A stretch of 64,000 nucleotides of DNA from Fusarium oxysporum f. sp. lycopersici 4287 (taxonomy: Eukaryota > Ascomycota > Sordariomycetes > Hypocreales > Nectriaceae). Made by a program: the position numbers and the translations under genes. Shown here piece after piece: positions 23,391 through 35,382 of this stretch; the first letter of the stretch is position 1, and each line of letters opens with the position of its first letter. The stretch is taken from positions 3,711,906 through 3,775,905 of the forward strand of contig NC_030987.1 of the NCBI RefSeq assembly GCF_000149955.1. Direction: 5' to 3'. The notes below the pieces were generated by a model. The model did no database searches. It had not been told where the DNA came from and was given only the letters and a program-made list of their open reading frames with translations.

Positions 23391-25549
23391 GTTGAGAATA
23401 TCTTGTTGATTGGAAGAGCTTATGTCGAGAGTCTTGAGTTTAAGTGGTTCCAAGAGAGTAAGTTGTGTCTCAGTGTACAATGCTTCCTTATCATATAAGC
23501 ATCTGCAGGATTGGAGACCATGTATCCAACCGCAATGGATATTTGAATTGATCAGTGAAATACCGGTCAACGCTGGTGTAGAAATTCTGTACAAGATTTA
23601 TCAGAGGCTTGACTTGTTAGGCAACCCGATGAGGGGAGATAACTTATGGGTGATCCGATTTAGGAGCTCGAACCCGGTGCAAGCTAGTAGTAGTAGACTT
23701 ACTTGAAGATTTTAAACTTGGGCTGATGGGCTCTCAAGTAAGCAGTTGAAGGTTAGAAAAATGTAGGAATTGTAAAGACAAAGTGTTGAGAAAAACAAGT
23801 CGGAGAATTTCGGCTCAGGGAGTTAAATGGTCATGGATGTTAAAGAGACCTGAGCATCAAAACGTGACTGATTACCTGCCTTGCCTCTCCTTAGAGGTTA
23901 GGTTACTACAGTATTTAAGATGAGGTCTCTCCGTCCGTGTGAGTGTGATTCAGTGAACCAGAAAAAAAGTCGCCTTCTCCCCTGCAGCCACTGCAAGCTA
24001 AGGTAAACGCTGGGCTCGTGGATGCAAGGTTTGGGTTACAAGGTGCCCTAGCAAAGATGGAAGTTTACCAGCTTCCAGTTCCTGAGATGGTCCCCTCCAT
24101 CAGTGGAGTTGCCCTGTAGTTACCGTCCCGGCGGGTAATTGCAGCAGCCCTGAAGGTACGGCAAGTTGCCTGGGCTGCGTGTCCAGTGGATTTTAGCGTT
24201 TAAGTTGACGGCTCCGCAACCCATCAAATCAACCAACCCCGGTCGACTTAGTTAGCCAGCCAAGTTGGCTCTTTTACACCCTCAGAACGACTCTGGATTG
24301 GATCGAATCCTTTCACTCTCTGCGGAAGCAATCGTGAAGAGGTTGCACGCCACGGTTGCCACAGATTGTCGGAATAAAATGGCGCATATACAAATCTGGC
24401 AGTTGAGAATTGCTTTTGCCTTTGCTGGTGGCTTCAAAACTGGTTGAGTTGACCGACGATCAAGGCTAACTAAGAGTTGAGGCCTGAAAGCTAGTAAATT
24501 CATGGATGGGTTGATGAAACGAGACGGGACGGGACGGATGGAGAACGGGAACTCTTCGTACTGTCTGTCCACTATATTCCTTGCAACTCCTTCGTACTGG
24601 TCCGTGGATAACATCGTGACAAAGTCCACTCTATCAGCTCATCCTTCGGTGTTCAAACACCGAGTCATGGACACCTGTAGCTAATCCAGGACAATCACAT
24701 TGTTAATCTCGGTTGCCGAAAACAGGCTGAGTGATCCATATCAGCGTTGATATCATAATCAGTTGACTGAGCTTATACCAGTTATAGTGTCTCACACAAG
24801 GAAGCATAACAGGCTATCACGGCTATTCATCTTTCGATGAGTTGTTGCAGGCCAAGAGGTTTCATCGGGTTTAAGCAGCAGTTCACACGAGCCCTTATAC
24901 AGCTGGACATGCGAGTTCGGTAGATTTTTAGTTACTTGTCCCAATGGGTTGCCCTGCATTAGAGTCTTTTACCGGGGTTTGGTTTCGGCAGTCAAAGCTG
25001 TCAGTTCAGTAGGATGCTGTTTAGCGTGAATCAGCTTGAAAAGACATGAAACGAGAGTGATGGTCACTGTATAAATGCTCTGTGATTCACGTTTGCTTGT
25101 TGTTAGTTGTGTCGTTGCTGATTCTCTGAGTGAGTGTCTTGTCTGTTTATGTGCAACCCCGCAACTTGATGAATGTTCCAATGAAAATACGAAGCTTCCC
25201 TATTTGTCTAGAGCATTTAATTGATAACGCAACCCTGATGATGTACCTATTTACGGCATCTCTCATTCATTGGCTCTCCGCATTCCATGGCCATCATCGG
25301 CGTCATCAGCTCCCCACTTGAGCTTCCAAGCTCAGCTGTCTTCTTACAATCCGTCAGCTTATCACTGTCGTGTGAGTAAAAACAACTCAGATTCTTACTT
25401 GAAATCTACTACTTCTTGGCTAGGTTGGTTTATTCTTGACATATATCACTCATAGAACTGTTTTGAAAATCTTTATACATCTTCCGCTTGAGCCTCACCG
25501 CCAAGACCTTGGCTCGTTGAGGTATTAGTCCTCATCCTCGTCGTCCGAC
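23391..25549. other. Divergent intergenic region, GNAT / PLD
   Basis: About 2.2 kb between two divergent genes. No frame has motif support. On the minus strand around 23,665 there is a T-loop-like GGTTCGAGCTCC, but no matching A box or acceptor stem was found. The right end (25,300-25,549) should be the phospholipase D promoter and leader. Confidence 0.45.
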
Positions 25550-28500
25550 ATGGATTTCCTTAAGAAGGTCGGCGAGCACGTCGAGAGCGTTTTGAACAAG
25601 AAGGATGATGACGATAAGCATGGCTCTCAATCACAATCTCACAGCGGACAGAGTCAGCAGTCCCACGGACAAGATTACGGCTATAGTCAGTCTCAAGGAC
25701 AAAGCCAGTACGGAAGTCAAGGTTATGGTCAATCTCAAGGCCATGGCAGCCAAGGCTACGGAAATCAGGGATATGGCAATCAAGGTCCTTCTCAAGGCTA
25801 TGGGCAGTCCCAGGGTTATGGACAGTCTCAAGGTCATGGCAACCAGGGCTATGGAGACTCAGGCTACGGCAACCAAGGTCCTCCTCAGAGCTATGGGCAA
25901 TCTCAGGGTTATGGGCAGTCTCAGAGCTACGGGCAGTCCCAGGGCTACGGGCAGTCCCAAGGATATGGTAACCAAGGCCACGACAACCAGGGATACGGAA
26001 GCCAGGGCCATGGAAGCCAAGGCTATGACTCTCAAGGTCACGGCAACCAAGGCTATGGTTCCCAAGGCCCATCCCAGGGAGGCTATGACCGACCACCAAG
26101 CGATGGTCGCCCACAAGGTGGAAAGCAATCTCACGACGATGACCACTCTCATGATGCTGCTGCACAATATCTCCAAAGACAGCAGGCAGTGAACCGATAT
26201 CACTCATTTGCCTCAGAATCAAAAGGCAACGTTAAGTGGTACGTCGATGGTGCTTCATACTTCTGGGCCGTCTCCCAGGCCCTTGAGCGTAAGTCACAGC
26301 AACCCATAGTTTTTCTTCGATAATTACCTGACATGTCCATTTTAGAGGCGCAGGAAAGTATTTACATTCTTGATTGGTGGTTGAGCCCTGAGTTGTATCT
26401 TCGCCGCCCCCCTGCTAAGAACGAACAATACCGTCTGGATCGAATGCTCCAACAGGCCGCACAGCGCGGCGTCCAGGTTTACATCATCGTGTATAAGGAG
26501 GTCGAGGCAGCTTTGACCCTCAATAGCAGCCATACGAGGACTGCTCTTGAAGCGCTGCACAAGAATATTCATGTCTTCCGGCATCCTGACCACTTGCCCA
26601 CGGGTTACGACCTGCAGAGGGAATTGGGCAAGTCTATTAAGGCCTTAACTAACTTCGATCTTGCCAAAGCATCTGGAGATGCTATCAAGGCTGTCTATGG
26701 TACTGCTGATGGTGTTGTTCTGTACTGGGCGCACCATGAGAAGCTCCTCGTCATTGACAACGGCAAGATTGGGTTTATGGGAGGACTGGATATGTGTATG
26801 GACTTTCCTGGCTTACTTAAAAGAAGAAATGCTAATTTGAAAACCTTTAGGCTTTGGAAGATGGGACACAAACAGTAAGTTTGTGTGCTATATAGCGGAA
26901 CTTGTCACTCACTATCTCAACTAGGTCACCCCATCGCCGACGCTCATCCCGGTAACTTAGATGCCATTATCTTCCCAGGACAAGACTACAACAATGCTAG
27001 GTATGTCTTATTTTCGAAATAAAGTTGAGAGTCATACTAACAAGTTTCCGCAGAGTCTACGACTTCGCTGATGTTAAGGACTGGGATCAAAACAAGCGTA
27101 AGTCATCCCTTTAATCGGAGTATTCCTTAAGGAAACCGTAACTGATTGGTTCTAGTCGACCGAACTAAGAGCTCGAGAATGGGTTGGTCAGATGTTGCTC
27201 TGAGCATGAACGGACCTATCACTCGTGACATGGTCGATCACTTTATCGACCGATGGTAAGCTGCCACAACTTCTAATTTGTCTATATGGTCCCTAAACAT
27301 ACGCAGGAACTTCATCTTTAAAGATAAATACAAGGAGAAGAACCCTGGCAAGTATCACAAACTCGAGCTGCCCCCACGAGATACCTCCGGTTCTGGAGAT
27401 AGACGATCTAGAGGCGAGGATGATTACTTGGGTGGCTTAACACAGCAGTTTAGCCGTGGTATGGATAGACTGAGATCGTTTGGGGAACATGATGACCCTC
27501 ATCGTGACCGTGGGCACAGATCTGAAGGTCGTGGTGACATCCCTCACATCCAGATGATTCGAAGGTGAGTTTACTTGCCTCTACCCTATTCTATGGGTTT
27601 TACGTGTATAAAACTTACTAATACGGCACAGCTGCGCTGAGTGGTCGTCTGGTCACCCTCTTGAGCGTTCGATCCAGAACGCGTACATCGACGCCATCAA
27701 GAACTCTAGGTTCTACGTTTACATTGAGAACCAAGTAAGTATACTTCTAGTCTCCTTTAGTTTTACAAGTATTTACTAACGAATCAGTTCTTCATCACCG
27801 CTACCGATGATAAGCAACGAGTTGTAAAGAACAAAATCGGTGCTGCGTTGGTAGAACGAATTATCCGCGCTGACCATGAAGGAACACCATTTCATGTCTG
27901 GGTTTTGATGCCAGCCGTCCCGGCCTTTGCAGGAGACTTACAGGACGAGGGAGCTCTGGGAACCAGAGCCATCATGGAGTTTCAATATGACTCGATCTCG
28001 CGTGGTGGGTATAGTATCATCGAGAAGCTTCAGAAGGCAGGCATCCGAGATACAAGCAGGTACATTGGATTCTACAACCTCCGAAATTTCGATCGAATCA
28101 ATACTTCCAAGACAATGGCTGATGCGGAAGCCCGAACTGGTGTGTCATACGAAGAGGCTCGAAAGGAGAGAGACCGTGAGTTGGGCGGTTACCCAGATGA
28201 GGGATCTGGAAGGGCAGCACGTGATCAGTACCAACAGAGTCGAGGCGACTTCTCAGGCTCACAAGGAGGTGACAACTATGAAAGCCGAGGTTATGGGGAC
28301 CGGTCTCAGCGAGACGATTACCGGCAGGAGTCTCAGAGGGGCTACAACTCCCGACCAGACAGCAGACGCCAGGACGATGACTACCGTGGAGGTCACTCTG
28401 GGTCCAAATACAGACGCGATAGCGACAGTGATGATGACCGCCGAGGTGGTAGCCACGGGAGACGACGTGACAGTGATAGCGACGATGACCGTCGAGGCGA

Positions 28501-29791
28501 CAAGTACGGGCGTCGACCAGCACGAGATCCCTATGCCCACCCTGGAGCCGATCCTCGATTTGAGTCTAGGCCCCAAGGATATTCTCAACAGGGATACGGA
28601 CGTGATGATGATTACCGCGGTTCCTCGCAGCAAAGTTACGGCGGTCGAGGCGACTATGGAGGGCGGCCAGATGCAGGATATGGACGACCTGAGCGTAATC
28701 CTTATGAGCATCCTCAAGCTGACCCACGTTACAGTGGGAGACAGGATTCTGATAGCTACGGCTCCCGCCGCGATGATCGTCCACAGTATGGTGAACACTC
28801 AAGCTCTTCCCGATATGACAGCCGACAGGAACAACGTTACTCGGGCCACTCTGAATCAAGATATGATGACCGACCGCAGCGACAAGAGCAAGGAGGGTAC
28901 TCTCAAGGGGGTCACTCCCAGGGAGGTGGCGCAGATTCATACCAGAGATACCAACAGGGGGCTAGCAAAGTTGGCGACAACACTCTCGACACTATCAGCT
29001 CCTGTTACATGGACAAAGGACCTAGAGTCACTGATCTACGCTGGGATGGCAATCCTGAAGACGAGATTAACGCTTTCGTTTCCGAGGAGTTGTACATTCA
29101 CAGCAAGCTTCTCATCGTCGACGACCGCCTTGTTATCTGCGGTTCAGCCAACTTGAACGACCGTTCACAACTCGGCGATCATGATTCCGAGATCGCAGTC
29201 GTCATTGAAGACCCTACGCCTGTAGAGTCATACATGAACGGACGTCCCTACACGGCCTCCCGCTTTGCCGCTTCTCTGCGCCGCTTCCTCTTCCGCAAGC
29301 ATCTCGGCCTTGTTCCTGATCAACGGTGGGACCAGCCAAATCGAAACTGGACACCCGTCGACCGAGACCCCAACGATTACGACTGGGGTTCTCCAGCCGA
29401 TCATCTCGTCGTCGATCCGCTCAGCCCAGATTTCCAACGTCTCTGGACCAGCACCGCACGTGTCAACACCGAGACATTTGATCGAGCATTCCACCCTGTT
29501 CCCACCAATAGAGTTAGAACCTGGAAGGAGTACGATACTTTCTTCTCTCAGTACTTCATCATACCTGGTAAGAAGGACCAAGATGTCAAGGCGGAGCTTA
29601 AGAAGGGCAAGGTTGAGTATGGTCACATTGTGAAATCCGAGTTCCCTGGTGGTGTGAGGGAGGTCAGGGAGTGGCTGTCGCGTATCCGTGGTACACTCGT
29701 CGAGATGCCTCTTGATTTCTTGGTTGATGCTGGAGACATCGCTAAGTCTGGTTTAACCCTCAACGATCTCACCAATTCTTTATATACTTAG
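25550..29791 (+). CDS. Phospholipase D with FUS-like low-complexity N-terminus
   Basis: Hydrolyses phosphatidylcholine to phosphatidic acid (family knowledge). Nine exons: 25550-26288, 26346-26795, 26851-26874, 26925-27000, 27054-27097, 27156-27255, 27307-27564, 27632-27734 and 27788-29791. The introns are 50-67 nt and all phases agree, giving 1265 residues. The N-terminal helix [16 protein letters not shown] is followed by about 145 residues of Gly/Tyr/Gln/Ser hexapeptides of the GYGQSQ type. The first HKD motif HHEKLLVID has its His at about 377; the second, HSKLLIVDD, is at about 1036. Between the two halves, at about residues 728-988, lies an Arg/Asp/Ser/Tyr-rich disordered insertion. PX and PH domains are absent, so this is not the plain Spo14 layout. 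It is a fungal PLD class with its own regulatory regions. Confidence 0.93.
25672..26090 (+). repeat. Degenerate 18-bp tandem repeat coding GYGQSQ-type hexapeptides
   Basis: The first exon of the phospholipase D gene holds a run of imperfect 18-bp units. There are seven copies of [GS]YGQSQ, with related GYGNQG, GYGSQG and GHGSQG units. Synonymous changes between units are frequent, which suggests the array is old and kept for its protein composition. Copy number may vary between strains. Confidence 0.85.
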
Positions 29792-30242
29792 CTACCTTAA
29801 TTATAGCCTAAGCCGCCTCTACTATCCTGAAGAGCCATGGTGCTCTTCCCTGACATAGACTAATGTGTTAGGTCGTACGACCATAGTGTGAAGTGTCTTA
29901 TAAGAGTCAAGTATAGATGCGACAAGAGGCAAGAGAAAAGAGTCAAAACAAGAGGTCACTGCATCAGCACGTTTCAAGCACATAGGTTGATCAAAGGTAG
30001 GACAGACCGCGACATGTACGCAAGCGTGGTATTCCCGCATCAGCTCAATCAGTATACAGTAACACGCAATCTAAATAAATAGATATCAGACCCAAAACTC
30101 CGCAATTTATCAACACATGACAATAGCAAATCCTGTTGTGAACCCATTCCAATAACCCCTGTCGATTTGCATTGACATGTATCAGTCCAATTTTCTCTTC
30201 TCCCCTTTCCGCTCAATAGCGGTGGTTTCACAGCCTGCAAGT
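29792..30242. other. Convergent intergenic region, PLD / PDI
   Basis: About 450 bases between two stop codons, expected to hold both 3' untranslated regions. A short plus-strand stretch at 29,875 (TACGACCATAGTGTG) resembles the start of ascomycete 5S rRNA. The match does not continue, so no 5S gene is called. Confidence 0.45.
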
Positions 30243-32629
30243 CTAGTCAGACTTGTCATTGCCGTTCTGTCCCAGAAGGCCATCCTTGAGGCCAAGGGAG
30301 TCGTCCATGCGGAAGAAAGTGCCGCGAGACCGTCTGGTACGGTTGCGGATCCAAGAGTAGAGACCAAAGCCAACGGCAATGACAAATCCCATTGACAGGA
30401 ATGGGTGGTCGACAAAGTTCATCTTGATGTCGAAGAAGAACTTGGCGAAAGTACCGATGGTGTACTTGGGAGAGATTGGGTTGGGGCCATAGACAATCTT
30501 GTCAAGAGTGTCCATGATAGAGGTATGGCTAACCATGATCTGGTTACCTGTAGGGGTAGTGTCCCAGAATTGATGCCGCTATGAATCTGTTAGTATAGTC
30601 AATCGCGATGAATATATAGATATCTTACGTCTTCCTCGTTGATGATGATACGCTCGCCATCTCGTACGTCGATGTTGTAGGTTGTGGCAATCCACCTCTG
30701 CCAGAAGATACCATCAACCCAAGCGAAGCCAACCTCCTTACGACGGGTAGAGTCCATATCAATCTTGATGGCCTTGGCATTACGAAGGGCACGCTGATCG
30801 TCACGGCTCTGGGCCTCCTCGATTCTCATCTGCTTAGCATCTCGGAGCTTCTTACGCTCAAGCTGGAATTCCTGCACCTGGCGATCAACCCACTCGTTGG
30901 CGGCGTTCTTGAGCTCTGAGATGGAATTTTGTAGGCGGTCCTCGTCATTGCGGTTCAGAATTGCAAGCACAACCAGCTTGTGGCTCATGATCTGCTTGGC
31001 GTTAATGGCAGTCATCTCAGGAACAAGCGGGAGCCAAGTAGACTTCATCCAGGAGACCAAAGAATCGACGTCTCTCATCTCATCAGGAGTGATAGGGGTG
31101 TAGTAAGTAGCACGGCCCTCGCGAGAAACCAGAAGTCTGGGCCAAGTTGTGATCTTGAATCGAGTGCAAAGCTCAGGGTCACTTGTCTTGACAATCTTGC
31201 CCCGCCCAATGAGGTTGAGAGGTAGGGCGTCCAGTGCCTTGAAGTCCTCGGTAGTAGTGGCATGATCGTAGAAGTAGACAAAGAGAACCTCCTCGGTCTT
31301 CTCAAGCTCGTTAAAACTCTCGGCATCAACATCAATAACGCCACCAGCAACCTCAAGAGCACCCTCGGCGTATGCAACAAAATCACCAACTCCACGAAGA
31401 CCCTTGTATTCAGCCTTTTCGGCGCCTGTGACGAAATAGATGGTAGGGAATGCCTTGACACCCATCTGTGTGCAAAGCTTGTGATCCGCCTCGCAGTTGA
31501 CCTCACCAATGTTGAGCTTTCCTTGCATGTTCTTGGCTAACTGCTGCCATGTAGGGGCCATAGCCTTGCAGTGAGAGCACCAAGGCGCATAGAACTTGAT
31601 AAACCAGGGATCCTTCGAGCTTGTGACCAACTTGTCGAAGTTTTCAGGAGTCAGAGGCACGCTTGTACCCTCCAAATTGTACTTAGGAGTGGTATCCTTG
31701 GGCTTGGTCTTCTTCAGCATCTGGCCTGTGCTGGGAACCTTCCAATCAGCGCCAAACGTGTTCTTGTTTTCGTCCTTAGCAGCAGCAGATTCCTCGGGCT
31801 TCTTCTCGGTTGATTCGGTCTTGTCAGATTTCTCTGCATCCTTGGGTGACTCGGTAATGTCATCAAGAGACTTGCCCGCATTTTTACCGGCTGGCTCCTC
31901 GACCGGCTTTTCAGCAACGACGTCGAGGGGTTTCTCGGCATTAATCTCTTAGGTTTGACATATGGACTTAGTAAAGGCTACATGCGGTCCTAGAGTGGTG
32001 GAAAGCTAAGCTGAAGATTTGCCTGAGGCATAAAGATGATGGTCAGTTGGTTCTGGTCTTTCAACCCTCATGAGCTACTTGATCAACCAAGAGGTTTCTA
32101 CAAATGCACAACACAACACAACAAGGGCATCGATAGGACGGTATGTGCCTATATTCCACGCAGCGTGTCGAGCACCTTTCCATCTTCGTAGAGGATCGTT
32201 GTCGGGTATGACTGAATGTTGTGGTCCATACAGAAATCATAGTAGGCAACGCAATTCACCGTGCCGAATGCGAAATCGTAGTACTTTGTGAAAGTGTCAT
32301 CCGGGTTATCGGTCGGGGGCTTTGAGGTGTAGTAAAATTCGTAGAGTGTCTGGAAAGTTGGAGCAAATCTCGTGCAGTGCTTACAGTAGGGACTGATAAC
32401 TCATAAGCATCCGAACCACACTCTTACCCAGCTCAACATACCTGTAATGCTTGACCATCCAAAACTTATTCTTCTTTGTTTCCTCCTCCCAGTTTGATGG
32501 TGTGAGCTCCTTGAATGGCGGTACGGCCTTTCCATTGAAAGTCGTAGGATCGGTCACCGGGTTCCTCTCCTCTTCGGCCAGAGCTACAGCTGACAGCCCA
32601 GCGAGGATCGCAAGAGGCGAGAAGCGCAT
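30243..32629 (-). CDS. ER membrane protein disulfide isomerase with two thioredoxin domains (Eps1/TMX-like)
   Basis: Catalyses disulfide exchange in the ER lumen (family knowledge). Proposed exons: 32442-32629, 32160-32392, 30629-31947 and 30243-30578, giving 691 residues. The signal peptide MRFSPLAILAGLSAVALA is clear. The first thioredoxin domain has CKHC at 66-69. The second has the classic APWCSHCKAMAP with Cys264 and Cys267. A charged linker joins them, and a long helix rich in Arg, Lys and Glu follows. A single membrane span lies at about 640-657 near the C-terminus, followed by a cytosolic RNRTRRSR tail. Exon 2/exon 3 joining is the weak point: the proposed intron 31948-32159 is 212 nt, has the poor donor GTGGAA and an AAG acceptor. 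The frame hits a stop just after the first thioredoxin domain otherwise. A missed exon or a disruption is possible. Confidence 0.85.
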
Positions 32630-33526
32630 GTTGGGCTAGTCGCGCCAAGGTATTATGCTTGGAGTAACTTGGGCTTGTATTGTAGAGACCGCACGTCGCA
32701 AACGATCGAAGTATATATCGAGGCCGTAACCGTATCAGAGAAGCAAGGTCAAGCCAGGTTAGGCAGTAGAGCGAGCAATTAGCGACTGGCGATCATATAG
32801 GGTGAGGCTGAGGAGCTGAAGGTGTGAGATACGGAAAAGAACAAGAAGGAAACGATCAGAAAATCAATCACACAATCACGCTCACCAGGCGCAAAAGGAG
32901 ATGATGCTGATGAGGGGCAAAAAATGAGAATAGACAAGATAGGAAGAGGATAATAAAGGAGGACAAAAGAGTCGCTATTCAGGAGGCGCATTCGATTCGA
33001 GAACACGTTCCGTATGGGAATTCGACGCCACGCCACAGGGATACCTAGAGGGAGAGGCCCTTGCTCAGCCACTCCACTCTAAATTGGGACACTTGCCTTT
33101 GTTTGGTTTGGGGTGTTTTTTGTTACAGGTGACGGAGAACATGTCTATGATAGTTATTGCCGTATAAATTTACCAATGGTAGCATTTGACAGGACATAAA
33201 CAGAGCTACACAATTCTCAATCAGAACAATATATAGGTACCCCATTCTCTATCTCTCCAACCTTTGCAGTGAGTGATTGGTGCCGATTGCCTACCTAGAG
33301 CATAAGATGTCCCGCTCACTCTGATCAACGACAAGGAAGGAAGCAGCCTAGACGGGTCAGACACTAACTACCTCCATCAGGACAATCAAATTGAATCTCA
33401 ACTTCTTCTCTTCACAACTCAATCTTCAGTATCAAAAAACTTTGAGCAGGACATTGACATCTGTTTCACTTTCAAGGAATTTCTCCGACATACACAGAAC
33501 AATTTATTTCCCGACCTCGTACATAC
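32630..33526. promoter_or_regulatory. Divergent intergenic region, PDI / TDP1
   Basis: About 0.9 kb holding both promoters. The minus-strand side (about 32,790-32,960) is pyrimidine-rich with CT and TTC tracts, typical of fungal leaders. I see no credible coding frame. Confidence 0.45.
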
Positions 33527-35382
33527 ATGACGATTGCTTCGCAAACACCTTCTCGACTGATCTCGAGCTTCTCAACTAGCCCTTGCTGGGGCATTGTATC
33601 AAGAAACTACCCGCAAATCAATCTCACGCCCATATGTCAGGGTCTTCTTCCAGCAGCAACATCGACAGGTTCGTTCAGCAGACCTACACAAACTACCACA
33701 ATGAATCGTCCGGTCAAACGCCAGCGAATGGAGGAGCCTGATGCCCAAACACCAGAGTCACTGCAGCGTTCTATAAGCCCCCCTAAAAAGAGGGACAGAA
33801 AATCAACTGTTGTGAAGTCCCCGTGGCAATTGACTTGGATCCGTGATCTCCCAGAGGGTGACAACCAAGATGCCGTGACTCTTAAGGACCTCCTCAGCGA
33901 TCCTCTCATTTCAGAGTGTTGGGAGTTCAATTTCCTACACGATATCCCGTTTCTCATGAACTCCTTTGACCCCGACACACGCCACCTCGTCAAGGTGCAC
34001 CTAGTGCACGGCTTCTGGAAGCGTGAAGATGCGAATAGGATAGCGTTGGAGGTAAGTAGAATGTGGTTAGGCCTTGAAACTGAAGATTCTATTAAAAAGT
34101 TAGAGTGGTATGTCTTCACTTACTAACTCTTTTATAGAACGCAGCTTCTGAATTTGACAACATCAAAACCCATATTGCACCAATGCCAGAAATGTTCGGG
34201 ACACACCATTCCAAAATGATGATTCTGTTCAGACATGATGACACTGCTCAAGTCATCATCCATACTGCTAACATGATCCCCAAGGACTGGACCAACATGT
34301 CCAACGGCGTCTGGAAATCACCTTTACTCCCTAAACTATCAGGTGCACAGAACTTTCAAGCTTCACCAGAAGATCATCCTGTTGGAAGCGGACAACGCTT
34401 CAAAATCGATCTTCTCAACTACTTGAAGGCCTATGACAGGCGTAAGATCATCTGCAAACCACTAACCGATAAGCTTACACATTATGACTTCGCAAGTATC
34501 AAAGCTGCACTAGTTGCGAGTGTACCGGGAAAGCACGACGCCCGGGATATGTCGGAAACTTCCTGGGGCTGGGCGGCTCTGAAAAGGTGTCTGCAACATG
34601 TACCATGCCAAGATCACGGTGACTCAGATATTGTTGTACAAGTTTCTTCTATTGCTACTCTGGGTGCAAAGGATGATTGGCTACAAAAGACTCTTTTTGA
34701 GCCTTTGACTCGTTCTAAAAACCCAGGCCTTGGCCGGCCCAGGTTTAAGGTTGTCTTTCCTACAGCTGATGAGATCCGGCGATCCTTAGACGGATATGCG
34801 TCAGGGGGTTCCATACATACCAAGATCCAGTCATCACAGCAGGCAAAACAATTGGAGTACCTTCGCCCAATTTTCCATCATTGGGCCAATGACTCACCCC
34901 GTGGTGCTAGTGAGTCTAACCTCTACGCAGTCCTTGGACTTTTTGCCTAATGGTTCACAGAACTTCCCGAAGACACCCCTTTGCGAGATAGTGGCCGCAA
35001 AAGGGCAGCACCGCATATCAAGACGTACATTCGGTCAAACAAATCGTCTATAGACTGGGGTCTTTTGACGTCAGCTAATATTTCAAAACAAGCTTGGGGC
35101 GAAGCAGCCAGACCAACAGGCGAAATGCGTATTGCATCATGGGAGATTGGTGTCTTGGTATGGCCAGAATTGATAGAACAAGACTCAATCATGGTAGGCA
35201 CTTTCAAGACCGACATGCCGGAAAATACACCAAGTACAGGCGAAAAGGATGGATGCAAATCGATAGTTGGGTTGCGAATGCCGTACAACACTCCACTACA
35301 ACGTTACGCAAGCGAGGAGATACCATGGGTTGCGTCAATGTCCCATCCAGAGCCTGACTGGGCGGGTCAGACTTGGATTTAA
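33527..35382 (+). CDS. TDP1: Tyrosyl-DNA phosphodiesterase 1
   Basis: Removes stalled topoisomerase I peptides from DNA 3' ends (family knowledge). Three exons: 33527-34051, 34138-34909 and 34961-35382, with introns of 86 and 51 nt, giving 572 residues from the first in-frame ATG. The two HxK active-site motifs of the family are present: THHSKMMI with His199 and Lys201, and IHTKIQSS with His402 and Lys404. Downstream, LLTSANISKQAWGE is the conserved second-motif Asn/Ser region. The in-frame ATG at 33701 starts with MNRPVKRQRMEEPD, a nuclear-signal-like basic cluster, and has a strong context. The ATG at 33527 has a poor context (-3 T) and adds 58 residues with a presequence-like Arg/Ser composition. 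Both forms may be made. Confidence 0.94.

Noticed and set aside
23640..23760. T-loop-like GGTTCGAGCTCC on the minus strand
   Set aside because: No A box at the right distance and no acceptor or anticodon stem could be found.
25560..26222. Long open frames on both strands across the PLD repeat
   Set aside because: The 18-bp repeat keeps all frames open. Only the frame continuing into the PLD domain has motif support.
29870..29900. 5S rRNA-like start TACGACCATAGTGTG
   Set aside because: Only about fifteen bases resemble 5S rRNA. The following sequence does not match the internal control regions.
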